A stretch of DNA of 64,000 bases from Phormidium sp. OSCR. Its GTDB lineage: Bacteria > Cyanobacteriota > Cyanobacteriia > Cyanobacteriales > Geitlerinemataceae. Both the position numbers and the translations under genes were made by a program. Of this stretch, positions 23,864 through 32,385 are shown piece by piece; the stretch's first letter is position 1; each line of letters opens with the position of its first letter. The notes under the pieces are model-generated. The model was not told the origin of the DNA. It saw nothing but the letters and a program-made list of their open reading frames with translations, and did no database searches. The stretch covers positions 1 through 64,000 of the forward strand of contig LJZT01000006.1 of the NCBI GenBank assembly GCA_001314905.1, written 5' to 3'.

Positions 23864-26311
23864 CTACTCACCCTTCAACGCCGTTTTAATCCGTTTCCGC
23901 CGCCGCAGGGGAATGGCCTCAAAATGCAACTCATTCTCCCGTGCATCGGCACAAATCAGCGAATGGGGCGAAAATTGACCGCTGAGAATCGCTCGACTCA
24001 GAGGACGCACCAATAGCCGTTCTACGGTGCGCTCAATCTCCCGAGCGCCTAACTCGGCATTGTAGCCCTGTTCCATCAGTAACTCATAGGCCGTTTCCGT
24101 CAGTTTCAGCCGTAGATGTTGCCGTTGTAACCGTTGGTGGACTTGCTCAATTACTTTCTCCACAATTTGCCGTAACGTGTCCACTGAGAGAGGATCGAAA
24201 TAGACAATTTGCCCGATACGGTTGAGGAGTTCGGGCCGCAGAGCTTGGCGTAAACTCTTGAAGATGCCCTCACGATAGCGTTGACGATCGCCCGCCTCAA
24301 ACTCCCCAGACTCTCCAGACTCTAAACCAAACCCTAACGTCCCCTGAGAACTCACACTCGCTCCCAAATTGGAGGTCATGATAATAATCGTCTCTCGGAA
24401 GGACACCTGATGTCCGTGGCTATCGGTGAGCCGTCCCTCATCCAAAATTTGTAGGAATAAATCCAACACCTGGGGATGAGCTTTCTCAATTTCATCGAAC
24501 AGCACTACACTGTGGGGATGGGTGCGAATGGCCCCGGTTAACTGGCCCTCCCCTTCATGACCAATGTATCCCGGCGGTGCGCCAATTAAGCGGGAGGTGG
24601 AACTCGGCTCCATATATTCAGACATATCCACCCGAATCAGTTTTTGGGGACTGTCAAAGAGAAATTCCGCCAACGCTTGCGCTAACTGGGTTTTGCCGGT
24701 TCCCGTCTGTCCCACAAATAAAAACGCTCCCACAGGCTTCTGAGGTGCTTTTAAGCCGGCCCGAGCGGTCCGAATGGCGTCGGCTACTGCGGCGATCGCC
24801 TCATCTTGGCCCATCACCTGTTTTTGCAGGGCGCTTTCGAGTCGCAACAGGCGCGATCGCTCATCCTCAGAAATCTGTTGCAGAGGTAAACGACATTGAT
24901 GGGCCACCACCCGCGCAATATCACTGCGACTCACCGAACGTGGCCCCGACAGAGGTACCCCTTTCTGAGCCAAAATCCCCCCGGAATCCAAGCGGGCCTC
25001 AGCACAGGCGCGATCGATCACATCAATCGCTTTATCCGGGAAACGGGCATCACTCACATAGCGGCCCGTCAACTCCACCGCCGCCGTCAAAGCACTATCG
25101 TGAATTTTCAGGTCATGGTGACGCTCAAACTGCGATCGCAACCCCTGTAAAATCGCCTGAGTCTCCTCAGCCGTCGGTTCCGACACCCAAACCACCTGAA
25201 AACGCCGTTCCAAGGCTCCATCCTTCTCAATGGTCTGGCGATATTCCCGAACCGTCGTCGCCCCAATACAGTGGATTTCCCCCCGGGCTAGGGCCGGCTT
25301 AAGGATATTAGCCGCATCACTGGCCCCCGTTCCCCCAGCTCCCAACACCGTATGGATTTCATCAATAAAGACAATCGTATCCGCCGCCGCACTCGCTTCG
25401 CGAATCAGGGCCTGAATCCGCTCCTCAAACTCGCCGCGATATTTAGAACCCGCCAACAGCGACGCCATCGACACTTCCACCACTCGTTTTTGTCGCAGGG
25501 CTTCCGGTGGCCCCGAAGAACTGGACAGCCATTGCGTTAAACCCTCGACAATGCAGGTTTTCCCCACACCGGGATCTCCGACGAGAATCGCATTGCGTTT
25601 GCGCTTCTGCATCAAAATACTGGCCAGGGCTAGAATCTCCGTTTGTCGGCCCACCACCGGATCGAGTTGACATTTACGAGCCAACTCCGACAAATCTCGA
25701 CCAAAACAGTCGAGAAGTGGCGTAGCCGGTTTTTCCAAATCCTGATACAGTGGGTCGCCATCGAGGATTAAATGAGGGTCCGCCGGCAACGCATCTAAGG
25801 CCCATTCCGCCCCATCGCCGAAGGGAGTATCCACACCACAGGCGCTCATTTCCGAGAGCAGATCATCCCAGGGCGTATTACTGAGTTCACAGAGGGACTG
25901 GAGGAGGTGATAGGGACGCACCACCGCTTCATCGAGGGATTGTAGGGCCGAGAGTTCCTCGGCTCGGGCAAAGACTTGCCGCGCATGGGCATCCCGGTGC
26001 ATAATCCCCTGATGGACTGGTAACGGGCTGGCCGATGAGATTTGCGATCGCAGGCGACGGCGAAAATTGCTGCGATCGAGTCCCCAAGTATCAAACCATT
26101 GTTGCAACACTTGGATATCACTGCGGAAATCGCGCTTCTGCATCGGGTTATCGCGAATTTGTCGGGGACAAAACCGTTCTAAATCCAGATCGCAGAGTTT
26201 ACAAAGTCCCAGCAACAGATGTGCTGGAGAGATCTCGCTCGCATGACCGGATTTTGCTTCGATCGCAGCGATATTCCAAGCGAGAACAGTGCTAGGCGCG
26301 TAAACAGCCAT
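23864..26311 (-). CDS. ClpA/ClpC-type AAA+ unfoldase without M-domain
   Basis: An 815-residue two-ring Clp ATPase. The N-domain (about 1-160) has two Clp-N repeats; D1 carries Walker A GDPGVGKT (245-252) and Walker B IVFIDEIH; D2 carries GQTGTGKT and VVLFDEIEKAHPQV. Between D1 (ending about 441) and D2 there is no coiled M-domain, unlike ClpC or ClpB. D2 contains TLGFGL at 658-663, a good candidate for the ClpP-binding LGF loop, so it probably feeds ClpP rather than acting as a disaggregase. ATG 26311 (MAVYAPSTVLAWN) is chosen over ATG 26395. It resembles ClpA in layout but not closely enough for a firm symbol. Confidence 0.85.
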   Translation of the reverse strand: MAVYAPSTVLAWNIAAIEAKSGHASEISPAHLLLGLCKLCDLDLERFCPRQIRDNPMQKRDFRSDIQVLQQWFDTWGLDRSNFRRRLRSQISSASPLPVHQGIMHRDAHARQVFARAEELSALQSLDEAVVRPYHLLQSLCELSNTPWDDLLSEMSACGVDTPFGDGAEWALDALPADPHLILDGDPLYQDLEKPATPLLDCFGRDLSELARKCQLDPVVGRQTEILALASILMQKRKRNAILVGDPGVGKTCIVEGLTQWLSSSSGPPEALRQKRVVEVSMASLLAGSKYRGEFEERIQALIREASAAADTIVFIDEIHTVLGAGGTGASDAANILKPALARGEIHCIGATTVREYRQTIEKDGALERRFQVVWVSEPTAEETQAILQGLRSQFERHHDLKIHDSALTAAVELTGRYVSDARFPDKAIDVIDRACAEARLDSGGILAQKGVPLSGPRSVSRSDIARVVAHQCRLPLQQISEDERSRLLRLESALQKQVMGQDEAIAAVADAIRTARAGLKAPQKPVGAFLFVGQTGTGKTQLAQALAEFLFDSPQKLIRVDMSEYMEPSSTSRLIGAPPGYIGHEGEGQLTGAIRTHPHSVVLFDEIEKAHPQVLDLFLQILDEGRLTDSHGHQVSFRETIIIMTSNLGASVSSQGTLGFGLESGESGEFEAGDRQRYREGIFKSLRQALRPELLNRIGQIVYFDPLSVDTLRQIVEKVIEQVHQRLQRQHLRLKLTETAYELLMEQGYNAELGAREIERTVERLLVRPLSRAILSGQFSPHSLICADARENELHFEAIPLRRRKRIKTALKGE

Positions 26312-26485
26312 TCGCCAATTCCGTGAAGGTCTAAGGGGGGGACGGGACGGGAGCCAGACTGGGGACAAGACCACGAGCCGGGTTGCTAAACCCACCCTTC
26401 TCTACACTACATCTTGATCTGAGTCTCGGCAGCACTCGGGCTCAATTCTCCCCGAAAATTCCCCCAAATCGGATTCCTGGGACGA

Positions 26486-27442
26486 TTAGAGATACGTGTC
26501 GGGGTTTTGGGCTACCCACCCCAGTTCTGAGTTATTACGAACTTCAAAATGCAGATGGGTTTCAGCCACATCGGGCGTTCCCGTGTTCCCCACGGTTCCC
26601 AGGGTTTGTCCCGCATCGACAAATTCTCCCTGTTCCACATCCAGCCTCGCCAGATGAGCATAGCGGGTTTGGCGACCCCGGCTATGGTTAATCACCACGA
26701 GATTACCATAGGGCTGTTGAACGCCGGCAAAAGCGACAATGCCATCCTCACTGGCCCGGACTTGGGTTCCGGCTGTTGCCGGTAAGTCCCAGCCACTATG
26801 GAAGACAGCCGACGAGGCCCCAGGGGGCAGCACCCAACCGTAGCTTAACAGTGGCTCCACCACAGTCGGCAAGGGATATTCAGCCAACACGGAACTGGCT
26901 GAGGGATCGTCCTCCGTTGGAGTCGCATCGGGGGTATCTCGATGGGGATACCAGTTGGCACCGGGGATAAAGGCGACATCGGTGGGCGGATTGCAGTTAT
27001 TGGCTTCAAAGAGAACATCGGCTCGCACGTTATACTCTTGGGCTAAATCGCTCCAGAGATCGTCGGGGCTAACATTGACTTCAATGCCATCGTAGGGGGG
27101 GATGCGCAGCTGCATTCCTGGCCGAACCATGCCATTTCGCACCTGGGGATTCATCCCCATGAGGGTGGTGGGAAACAGATCATACTCGTCGGCGATCGCC
27201 TCTAGGGTTTCTCCTGGGGCCACGGTATGCGATCGCACCCGTGACAAAGCCGAGGGAGGACACAAATTCTCACGGCGGGGGCTAAGGCGCGGGAAGCTCG
27301 GCCCCCCTGGATCTTGAGCCAGGGTTGGACTTTGACGGATAGTCCCTAAACTGACGGCGAGTAGGCACGATAACACGAACCCACACCACCATCGCCCCGA
27401 TGGGGAACGACTCCATTGCCACAGGTTTAAAACTCGTTTCAT
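26486..27442 (-). CDS. LysM-M23 family murein hydrolase-like protein
   Basis: A 318-residue exported protein: an N-terminal signal or anchor (WWCGFVLSCLLAVSLGTI), one clear LysM (HTVAPGETLEAIADEYDL, ending LRIPP), a second weaker LysM-like segment (VNVSPDDLWSDLAQEYNV), then an M23 peptidase domain from about 205. Zinc-site residues are present: HSGWDLP and THLHFEV, with TRYAHL between. It would cut or remodel peptidoglycan, or activate an amidase as EnvC/NlpD do. Start ATG at 27442. It is followed on the same strand by the Clp gene after 174 bp, so probably a separate unit. Confidence 0.9.
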   Translation of the reverse strand: MKRVLNLWQWSRSPSGRWWCGFVLSCLLAVSLGTIRQSPTLAQDPGGPSFPRLSPRRENLCPPSALSRVRSHTVAPGETLEAIADEYDLFPTTLMGMNPQVRNGMVRPGMQLRIPPYDGIEVNVSPDDLWSDLAQEYNVRADVLFEANNCNPPTDVAFIPGANWYPHRDTPDATPTEDDPSASSVLAEYPLPTVVEPLLSYGWVLPPGASSAVFHSGWDLPATAGTQVRASEDGIVAFAGVQQPYGNLVVINHSRGRQTRYAHLARLDVEQGEFVDAGQTLGTVGNTGTPDVAETHLHFEVRNNSELGWVAQNPDTYL

Positions 27443-27568
27443 GTCCTTATGCAGCTCAACTGCACGATCAATACTCCTGTGTTAACGTCTTGCGGCAGCG
27501 CGATCGCCATGGGATCGGCCTCTTGTTTGAGGGCCACAAGTCCTCCCTTAACTGCCCGAACTCCGCCC

Positions 27569-28873
27569 CTACAGATTGCGGTGGCGAAAGGGTTTAGCAT
27601 CCTCACCGCTATAGGTGGCAGCAATATGACCATTCCCCACCACTTGATATTTGTAGGTGACGAGGCCTTCTAACCCCACTGGCCCGCGAGGAGGGAGTTT
27701 TTGGGTACTAATGCCCACTTCCGCCCCGAAACCGTAGCGGAAGCCATCGGCAAATCGAGTCGAACAGTTATGGAAAACTCCCGCTGCATCCACTTGGGCG
27801 AAAAAGCTATCCACGGCCTGGGGGGCTTCGCTGATAATGGCTTCGGTATGACGGGAGCCATAGGTGTTAATGTGGGCGATCGCCTCAGCCGGGGAATCCA
27901 CCACCCGAATTGCTAACACTAAATCGCTATACTCGGTTTGCCAGTCGTCTTCTGTTGCGGCCTCCATCTCGACGATTGATTGGGCGATCGCATCCCCCCG
28001 CAGGGTCACGCCTTTTTCCTGCAAGGCCTCAGCCAGCGGTGGCAAAAAGGCTTTGGCGACCCCCTGATGAATTAACAGGGTTTCGACGGCGTTACAGGCG
28101 GCGGGATATTGGGTTTTGGCATCGACCACAATGGGGATGGCTTTATCGAGGACGGCACTTTGGTCGATGAAGATATGACAAATCCCATCGGCATGGCCTA
28201 ATACGGGGATTCGGGTGTTTTCTTGCACAAACCGGACAAAGGCGTTGGAACCCCGAGGGATAATTAAATCCACCATGGAATCGAGTTGCAACAGTTCCAG
28301 GATTTCCTCGCGAGTGGTCAGCAGTTGAATGGCATCGCTGGGGAGTCCCACATACTCTAAGCCGCGATGAATGGCCGCAACGATCGCCTGACAGGAGCGA
28401 CTGGCTTCTTTACCCCCTTTGAAAATGACACCATTCCCGGATTTCAGGGCTAGGCTGGCGATTTGAATCGCCGCATCGGGGCGGGCCTCGAAAATCACCC
28501 CTAAGACCCCTAGGGGACAGGTGATGCGTTTGAGAACCAGTCCATCATCGAGTTCTCGGTGGAGTTGGGCGACACCGACGGGATCGGGGAGTTTGCCCAC
28601 ATCCCGCACCCCGGCGATGGCCCCTTGCAGTTTGCTTTCACTCAGTTTGAGGCGATCGTAGAGAGGCTTCGCCAGGCCCTCCTGTTGGGCCGCTTCGCAG
28701 TCAGCGGCGTTGGCTTCTAAAATCTCCCCAGCGGCCAGGTTCAGGGAATCTGCCACAGCCGCAATGGCTGCATTTTTGGCATCACGGCTGAGATATCCTA
28801 ACTGTTGCGCCGCCTGACGGGTTCGATGGGCGCTCTCAGCCAAGGACGAAGACGCTACAGTAGAAACAGTCAT
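27569..28873 (-). CDS. proA: glutamate-5-semialdehyde dehydrogenase
   Basis: Gamma-glutamyl phosphate reductase, second step of proline biosynthesis. At 434 residues it is of standard length. Signatures are [32 protein letters not shown], the conserved NAVETLLI with the catalytic Cys in YPAACNAVE, and [20 protein letters not shown] near the C-terminus. No proB is in the window. It is divergent from the PTPS-like gene with a 214-bp gap holding both promoters. Confidence 0.96.
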   Translation of the reverse strand: MTVSTVASSSLAESAHRTRQAAQQLGYLSRDAKNAAIAAVADSLNLAAGEILEANAADCEAAQQEGLAKPLYDRLKLSESKLQGAIAGVRDVGKLPDPVGVAQLHRELDDGLVLKRITCPLGVLGVIFEARPDAAIQIASLALKSGNGVIFKGGKEASRSCQAIVAAIHRGLEYVGLPSDAIQLLTTREEILELLQLDSMVDLIIPRGSNAFVRFVQENTRIPVLGHADGICHIFIDQSAVLDKAIPIVVDAKTQYPAACNAVETLLIHQGVAKAFLPPLAEALQEKGVTLRGDAIAQSIVEMEAATEDDWQTEYSDLVLAIRVVDSPAEAIAHINTYGSRHTEAIISEAPQAVDSFFAQVDAAGVFHNCSTRFADGFRYGFGAEVGISTQKLPPRGPVGLEGLVTYKYQVVGNGHIAATYSGEDAKPFRHRNL

Positions 28874-29087
28874 TCTTACTTCTCCGATTGGGTTAAAGGA
28901 TCGCTTAAGCTCCTTTCAGTGTACCGTTTGCCGGGGAACCCTTCGACTGGGGCGATCGGTCCCTTGGGGATTTTTTGCCCCTCTCACGTCGATTTGGCTG
29001 AGATCTTCGCTACAATTAAGGACAGCTTTACAAAAGTTTAAGAATAGCGCCAACGCAACCATTCACTGAGTCGCCCAGCGAAGATTT

Positions 29088-29951
29088 ATGGACTGTATTA
29101 TCAACCGTCGCGCCCAATTTTCCGCCGGTCACCGCTACTGGCTCCCGGAACTGAGCGAAGCCGAGAATCGCCGCCAGTTCGGGGCTTGCGCCAATACCCA
29201 CGGCCACGGACACAACTATGTTCTCTATGTATCAATGGCCGGAGAACTCGATGAGTATGGCATGGTGCTGAACTTATCGAACATCAAACATGATATTAAA
29301 CGGGAAGTCACCAGTCAGCTTGACTTTTCCTTTTTGAACGAAGTTTGGCCCGAATTTAAGGAGACTTTACCCACCACTGAAAATGTGGCGCGGGTCATTT
29401 GGCAACGACTCCAGCCCCATCTCCCCCTCGTCAAAATTCAGCTTTCGGAACATCCTGATTTATGGGCCGATTACTTTGGCAACGGCTGGGAAGCTCATTT
29501 AACCACTTGCACTCATTTTAGTGCCGCCCATCGCCTGGCCATTCCTGATGCCAGCGACGATGAAAATGATGCGATTTATGGCAAATGTGCTTATCCCCAT
29601 GGTCATGGTCACAACTACAATTTAGAAGTGACGGTGAAGGGAGAAATGGATCAACGCACGGGAATGCTAGTTGATTTGGGGGCATTAAATCAACTAATCG
29701 AGGATTTGGTGGCCGAACCCTTCGACCATACCTTCCTGAATTATGACATTCCCTATTTTGAGAAAACCGTCCCCACTACTGAGAATTTTGTCCTACATAT
29801 TCGCGATATTTTGACGCAACCGATTCGCGATTTGGGAGCAAGTTTATATAAGGTGAAACTGATTGAAAGTCCGGGCAATTCCTGTGAAGTGTTGGGAGAA
29901 GCGGATGCCGAAACTCCCCCGTCGGAAGCGGAATTAGTGGGTGCAGTTTAA
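29088..29951 (+). CDS. tandem-domain 6-pyruvoyl/6-carboxytetrahydropterin synthase
   Basis: A 287-residue protein made of two fused PTPS/QueD domains. Copy one (1-125) has FSAGHRYW, GACANTHGHGHNY and PTTENVARVI; copy two (about 135-265) has FSAAHRL, GKCAYPHGHGHNY and VPTTENFVLHI. Both retain the catalytic Cys and the zinc His triad (H-HGHGH), so two active sites per chain are plausible. QueD makes 6-carboxytetrahydropterin in queuosine synthesis; PTPS makes pyruvoyl-tetrahydropterin. Which reaction applies cannot be told from sequence alone. Tandem forms are known in cyanobacteria. Confidence 0.88.
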   Translation: MDCIINRRAQFSAGHRYWLPELSEAENRRQFGACANTHGHGHNYVLYVSMAGELDEYGMVLNLSNIKHDIKREVTSQLDFSFLNEVWPEFKETLPTTENVARVIWQRLQPHLPLVKIQLSEHPDLWADYFGNGWEAHLTTCTHFSAAHRLAIPDASDDENDAIYGKCAYPHGHGHNYNLEVTVKGEMDQRTGMLVDLGALNQLIEDLVAEPFDHTFLNYDIPYFEKTVPTTENFVLHIRDILTQPIRDLGASLYKVKLIESPGNSCEVLGEADAETPPSEAELVGAV

Positions 29952-29976
29952 CAGCACAAACATACGACAGCGAAGA

Positions 29977-30076
29977 GGGCGAACCGCCGTTCGCCCCTAC
30001 AATTGCACTTCCCACTCTCCCCCTCTCGTGTCATGGCTGAAGCCGTGACACGCTCTGGGGGAGGCTCCGCCTCCCC
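29977..30076. repeat. three adjacent intergenic hairpins
   Basis: GGGCGAAC-cgcc-GTTCGCCC (29977-29996), a 12-bp stem CGTGTCATGGCT/AGCCGTGACACG with one mismatch (30027-30052), and GGGGAGGC-tcc-GCCTCCCC (30058-30076) lie in the gap between the PTPS gene and the aldo/keto reductase. Such hairpin-forming units are typical dispersed intergenic repeats of cyanobacteria; no gene is seen in 29952-30209. Confidence 0.75.
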
Positions 30077-30209
30077 TAAGCTGAACAGCAAAAAGAACCG
30101 GGAAGCCATGGCGAAACCCATTACCACAAAAACGATAAAACGTCAAGAGGCGACTTTCAAATCCTAGAATTCTTCCGGAAACTAGGAACGATGGAGATTT
30201 CTCAGCCAA

Positions 30210-31184
30210 CTACACCCCGGCAAACTCCCAGAGGACGTTATTGCCGTAGTCGAGGGGATCGGTGACGATGCGACCGATGCGATCGATCTCGGCAAGGTCG
30301 TTGGAGGAGAGGTCGAGTTCGGCGGCTTTGGCGTTGTCCTGCGCCTGTTCCGGGCTGCGCGCCCCGACGATCGCAAACGACTCCGGCTGTTTCACCAACC
30401 AGGCGATCGCCAGTTGTGCCAGGGTGCAGTGGTTGCGTTCGGCGACGGGACGGAGTTTGTCGAGGGCGGTTTGCACGCGATCGTAGTTGTTGCGATCGGC
30501 AAACAGCTTGTTTTTCGCGCGGTGGTCGCCCTCCTCGAACTGGTGATCGCGTCCGAACTTACCCGTCAGCAACCCTTGCGCCAGGGACGAGTAGGCCAAA
30601 ATTGCGATGTTGTGTTCGACGCAGTAAGGCATTACCCCGTCCTCGATCTCGCGCCAGAACAGGGAATAGGGCGGTTGCAGGCTATCGATGCGTCCGTACT
30701 GCGACGCTTCTGCCAGTTGCGCGGCGGAAAAGTTAGACACGCCGATCGCCCGAATCTTACCGTCTGCCTTCAGCTTCGTCAGCGCCGACATGGTTTCTTC
30801 AAGGGGAACCACGTCGCTGCCCCAACAGCCGGAGGGCCAGTGAATTTGGTAGAGGTCGATGTAGTCGGTTTGCAGGTTCCGCAGCGATCGCTCGCAGGCT
30901 TCGAGTACCTGGTCGTACTTAAGATGGTTGGCAAAGACTTTGTCGGCGTACACCACCTTATCGCGCACGTCAGCCAGCGCCCGCGCCACGATCTGTTCGG
31001 AATGTCCGTCGCCGTACTGTTCGGCGGTGTCGATGCTGGTGATGCCCGCATCGTAGGCGGCGCGAATCGTCCGCACCATCTCCTCGTCGTCGATTCCCGT
31101 CCACATGGCTTTGCCCGCCTGCCAGGTTCCCAGCAAAACGGGGGTCATTTGCACGTCAGATTTACCAAGTTTGCGCGTGTTCAC
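30210..31184 (-). CDS. aldo/keto reductase
   Basis: A 324-residue NAD(P)H-dependent aldo/keto reductase. The catalytic tetrad is visible: Asp and Tyr in SIDTAEQYGDG, Lys in VVYADKVF, and His in LYQIHWP. Cofactor-side motifs are IGVSNFSAAQL and IAILAYSSLAQGLLTGKF, with AIVGARSPEQAQDN near the end. GTG 31184 is the chosen start because AGGAGA lies 8 bases upstream; a TTG at 31202 is less likely. Codon use is clearly GC-richer than the neighbours (many GCG, CGC, ACG), and it lies next to repeats and fragments, so recent transfer is likely. The substrate is unknown. Confidence 0.92.
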   Translation of the reverse strand: MNTRKLGKSDVQMTPVLLGTWQAGKAMWTGIDDEEMVRTIRAAYDAGITSIDTAEQYGDGHSEQIVARALADVRDKVVYADKVFANHLKYDQVLEACERSLRNLQTDYIDLYQIHWPSGCWGSDVVPLEETMSALTKLKADGKIRAIGVSNFSAAQLAEASQYGRIDSLQPPYSLFWREIEDGVMPYCVEHNIAILAYSSLAQGLLTGKFGRDHQFEEGDHRAKNKLFADRNNYDRVQTALDKLRPVAERNHCTLAQLAIAWLVKQPESFAIVGARSPEQAQDNAKAAELDLSSNDLAEIDRIGRIVTDPLDYGNNVLWEFAGV

Positions 31185-31275
31185 GGTGAAGTCTCCTTGC
31201 AATGAGTTGGGACAATTGAGGGGGATTAGCTTACGATTTCGGTCTTCAGAATCGGGATATATTAGGCTGATGCAG

Positions 31276-31341
31276 AAACCCGGTCTCTAAACGGTGTGTT
31301 CTGGTTTGAGCGTCTCGTTCTCAACGGGAAGCCGGGTTTTT
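31276..31341. repeat. inverted-repeat unit ending AAACCCGG...CCGGGTTT
   Basis: AAACCCGG (31276-31283) pairs with CCGGGTTT (31332-31339), with about 48 bases between and a T run after. This resembles the common dispersed cyanobacterial 'AAACCCGGTTT' repeat. It lies upstream of the aldo/keto reductase start and could also act as a plus-strand terminator. Confidence 0.6.
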
Positions 31342-31641
31342 CAGTTTAAAATAGCTCGATTTTAGTCTGGGTTTTGAACGCGATCGAGACTCAGGCTAGA
31401 CTATCTTTTCAAAAATAGGACGGTTTTAAAAACAGCGCATCCTACTTTGGATGGATAGTGCGATCGGCTCGATGCCGAATCTCGACGACGACGCGGCTGA
31501 CAATTCCTCGGAGGCGGCGATCGTCAAGCAGCTATGCGGAGGCGATCGACGATCTGACGCTTGCGGCGGAGAATGCCAGTCTCTACAAGGGCTTGCAGGA
31601 GCTGAACGAGCCGAAAAGTGTTCAACCTCTGGTACTCCCAT
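31342..31641. other. gene-poor stretch with unidentified coding scrap
   Basis: No complete gene is seen. A plus-strand open stretch (31458-31643) encodes YAEAIDDLTLAAENASLYKG near its end, which looks protein-like but is not assigned, and it abuts the integrase fragment on the opposite strand. This suggests an insertion or rearrangement breakpoint. Confidence 0.4.
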
Positions 31642-31731
31642 AACGTAAGTTTGTTCGGTACGGTAGGAGTAGTGTTTGACTCGGATCGCGTCGCGCAGGC
31701 GATCGGGCAGCTTCTTGGGAGGAGGTTGCAT
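31642..31731 (-). pseudogene. N-terminal fragment of integron-type tyrosine recombinase
   Basis: The first 30 codons from ATG 31731 read RLRDAIRVKHYSYRTEQTYV near their end, the characteristic N-terminal SAM-like/core-binding opening of integron integrases and related tyrosine recombinases. After that the frame turns into unrelated sequence (a separate plus-strand open stretch at 31458-31643 crosses the junction), so the catalytic domain is gone. It is a relic. Confidence 0.65.
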
Positions 31732-31852
31732 GATTTGGGAATGCTTGTGCTGGGAAGTATTAAATTAATCCTAATGCAGCCTTGACGTTCGATCAAAATG
31801 GTAGTTATATTTTTCCGAAGCAGACGGGCTGTGAATGCGTAAGAAGTGCGGC

Positions 31853-31909
31853 GGCTGTGTTCCTGCGGAATAAGAATCCGTCTACAAAAACCGTGCGAAT
31901 CCTTAAATT
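31853..31909 (+). repeat. direct repeat, copy A (57 bp)
   Basis: Copy A of a diverged direct repeat whose other copy is at 32328-32385. Both begin GGCTGTGTTCCTG and share AATAAGAA and AACCGTGCG, ending in CCTT.AATT. Together they bracket the HPr-like gene. Confidence 0.7.
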
Positions 31910-32039
31910 AATAGGGTCTTCGGGGTTTAAGGCATAGAATGTGTAGTATAATAAAAAAAACAGGATTTTGATCGCTAAAATCCCTGAAGTTTCGTTGGCT
32001 TATTTTTTCTTTCACCCTAAACTCGGAAGACCCAATTAA
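31908..32039. mobile_element. MITE-like element with 14-bp terminal inverted repeats
   Basis: TTAATAGGGTCTTC (31908-31921) and GAAGACCCAATTAA (32026-32039) are inverted repeats with one mismatch, enclosing about 104 bp of AT-rich, non-coding sequence with an internal hairpin (CAGGATTTT...AAAATCCCTG, 31961-31986). TTAA sequences at the ends are reminiscent of TA/TTAA-target elements. No transposase is present. Confidence 0.5.
31947..31952 (+). promoter_or_regulatory. candidate -10 box for the HPr-like gene
   Basis: A perfect TATAAT lies about 100 bases upstream of the HPr-like ATG, inside the MITE-like element; no convincing -35 is seen at 17 bases. If used, the leader carries the hairpin at 31961-31986. 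Confidence 0.3.
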
Positions 32040-32052
32040 CAGGAGGTTCAAG

Positions 32053-32304
32053 ATGTATCAAAAAGAGATAGAAATTAAAGCAGATTTAGAAACTCGTCCA
32101 GCAGCACAGTTTGTTAAGGAAGCAAAGTCATTTGACGCTGAAATTGTCGTAACCGCTAATGGAAAGAGTGCAAGAGCAAAGAGTCTTTTTAAACTGCAAG
32201 CTCTTGGGTTGGTAAAAGGTACTGTAATTACCATTTCTGCAGAAGGACGTCAAGCGCAAGCCTCAGTTGACCATTTAGCTGATCTCATAGAACAACTGTG
32301 TTAG
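32053..32304 (+). CDS. HPr-like phosphocarrier with Glu at the phospho-His position
   Basis: An 83-residue HPr-family protein strikingly close to enterobacterial HPr: [33 protein letters not shown] and [10 protein letters not shown] align without gaps. The active-site loop is ADLETRPAA, two residues shorter than the usual NGLHTRPAA, and the phosphorylatable His15 is Glu13. Arg15 (Arg17 equivalent) and Ser44 (Ser46 equivalent) are kept. It therefore cannot carry phosphate in the normal PTS way and may be a mimic, a regulator or a decaying gene. ATG has a strong AGGAGG at 32041-32046. AT-richer codons than the surroundings and bracketing repeats point to horizontal gain. No PTS enzyme I or II is in the window. 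Confidence 0.85.
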   Translation: MYQKEIEIKADLETRPAAQFVKEAKSFDAEIVVTANGKSARAKSLFKLQALGLVKGTVITISAEGRQAQASVDHLADLIEQLC

Positions 32305-32327
32305 CTCGAGGTAAGGTAAACTGACTT

Positions 32328-32385
32328 GGCTGTGTTCCTGATAAATAAGAAGCCATTTAAAACGAACCGTGCGGAACCTTGAATT
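32328..32385 (+). repeat. direct repeat, copy B
   Basis: Second copy of the repeat at 31853-31909, starting 23 bases after the HPr-like stop; identity is roughly three-quarters. It could represent an old element end or a cassette-like boundary. Confidence 0.7.

Noticed and set aside
24577-25302. 241-codon plus-strand frame inside the Clp gene
   Set aside because: Pro/Ser-rich antisense shadow of the Clp ATPase with no recognisable domain or SD.
30414-31205. 263-codon plus-strand frame opposite the aldo/keto reductase
   Set aside because: Antisense reading of a gene with full catalytic motifs; no domain seen, and open because of the GC-rich third positions.
31853-32385. Idea that the direct repeats around HPr are integron attC sites
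   Set aside because: Neither copy contains the required RYYYAAC/GTTRRRY core pair or a convincing imperfect palindrome of attC type.
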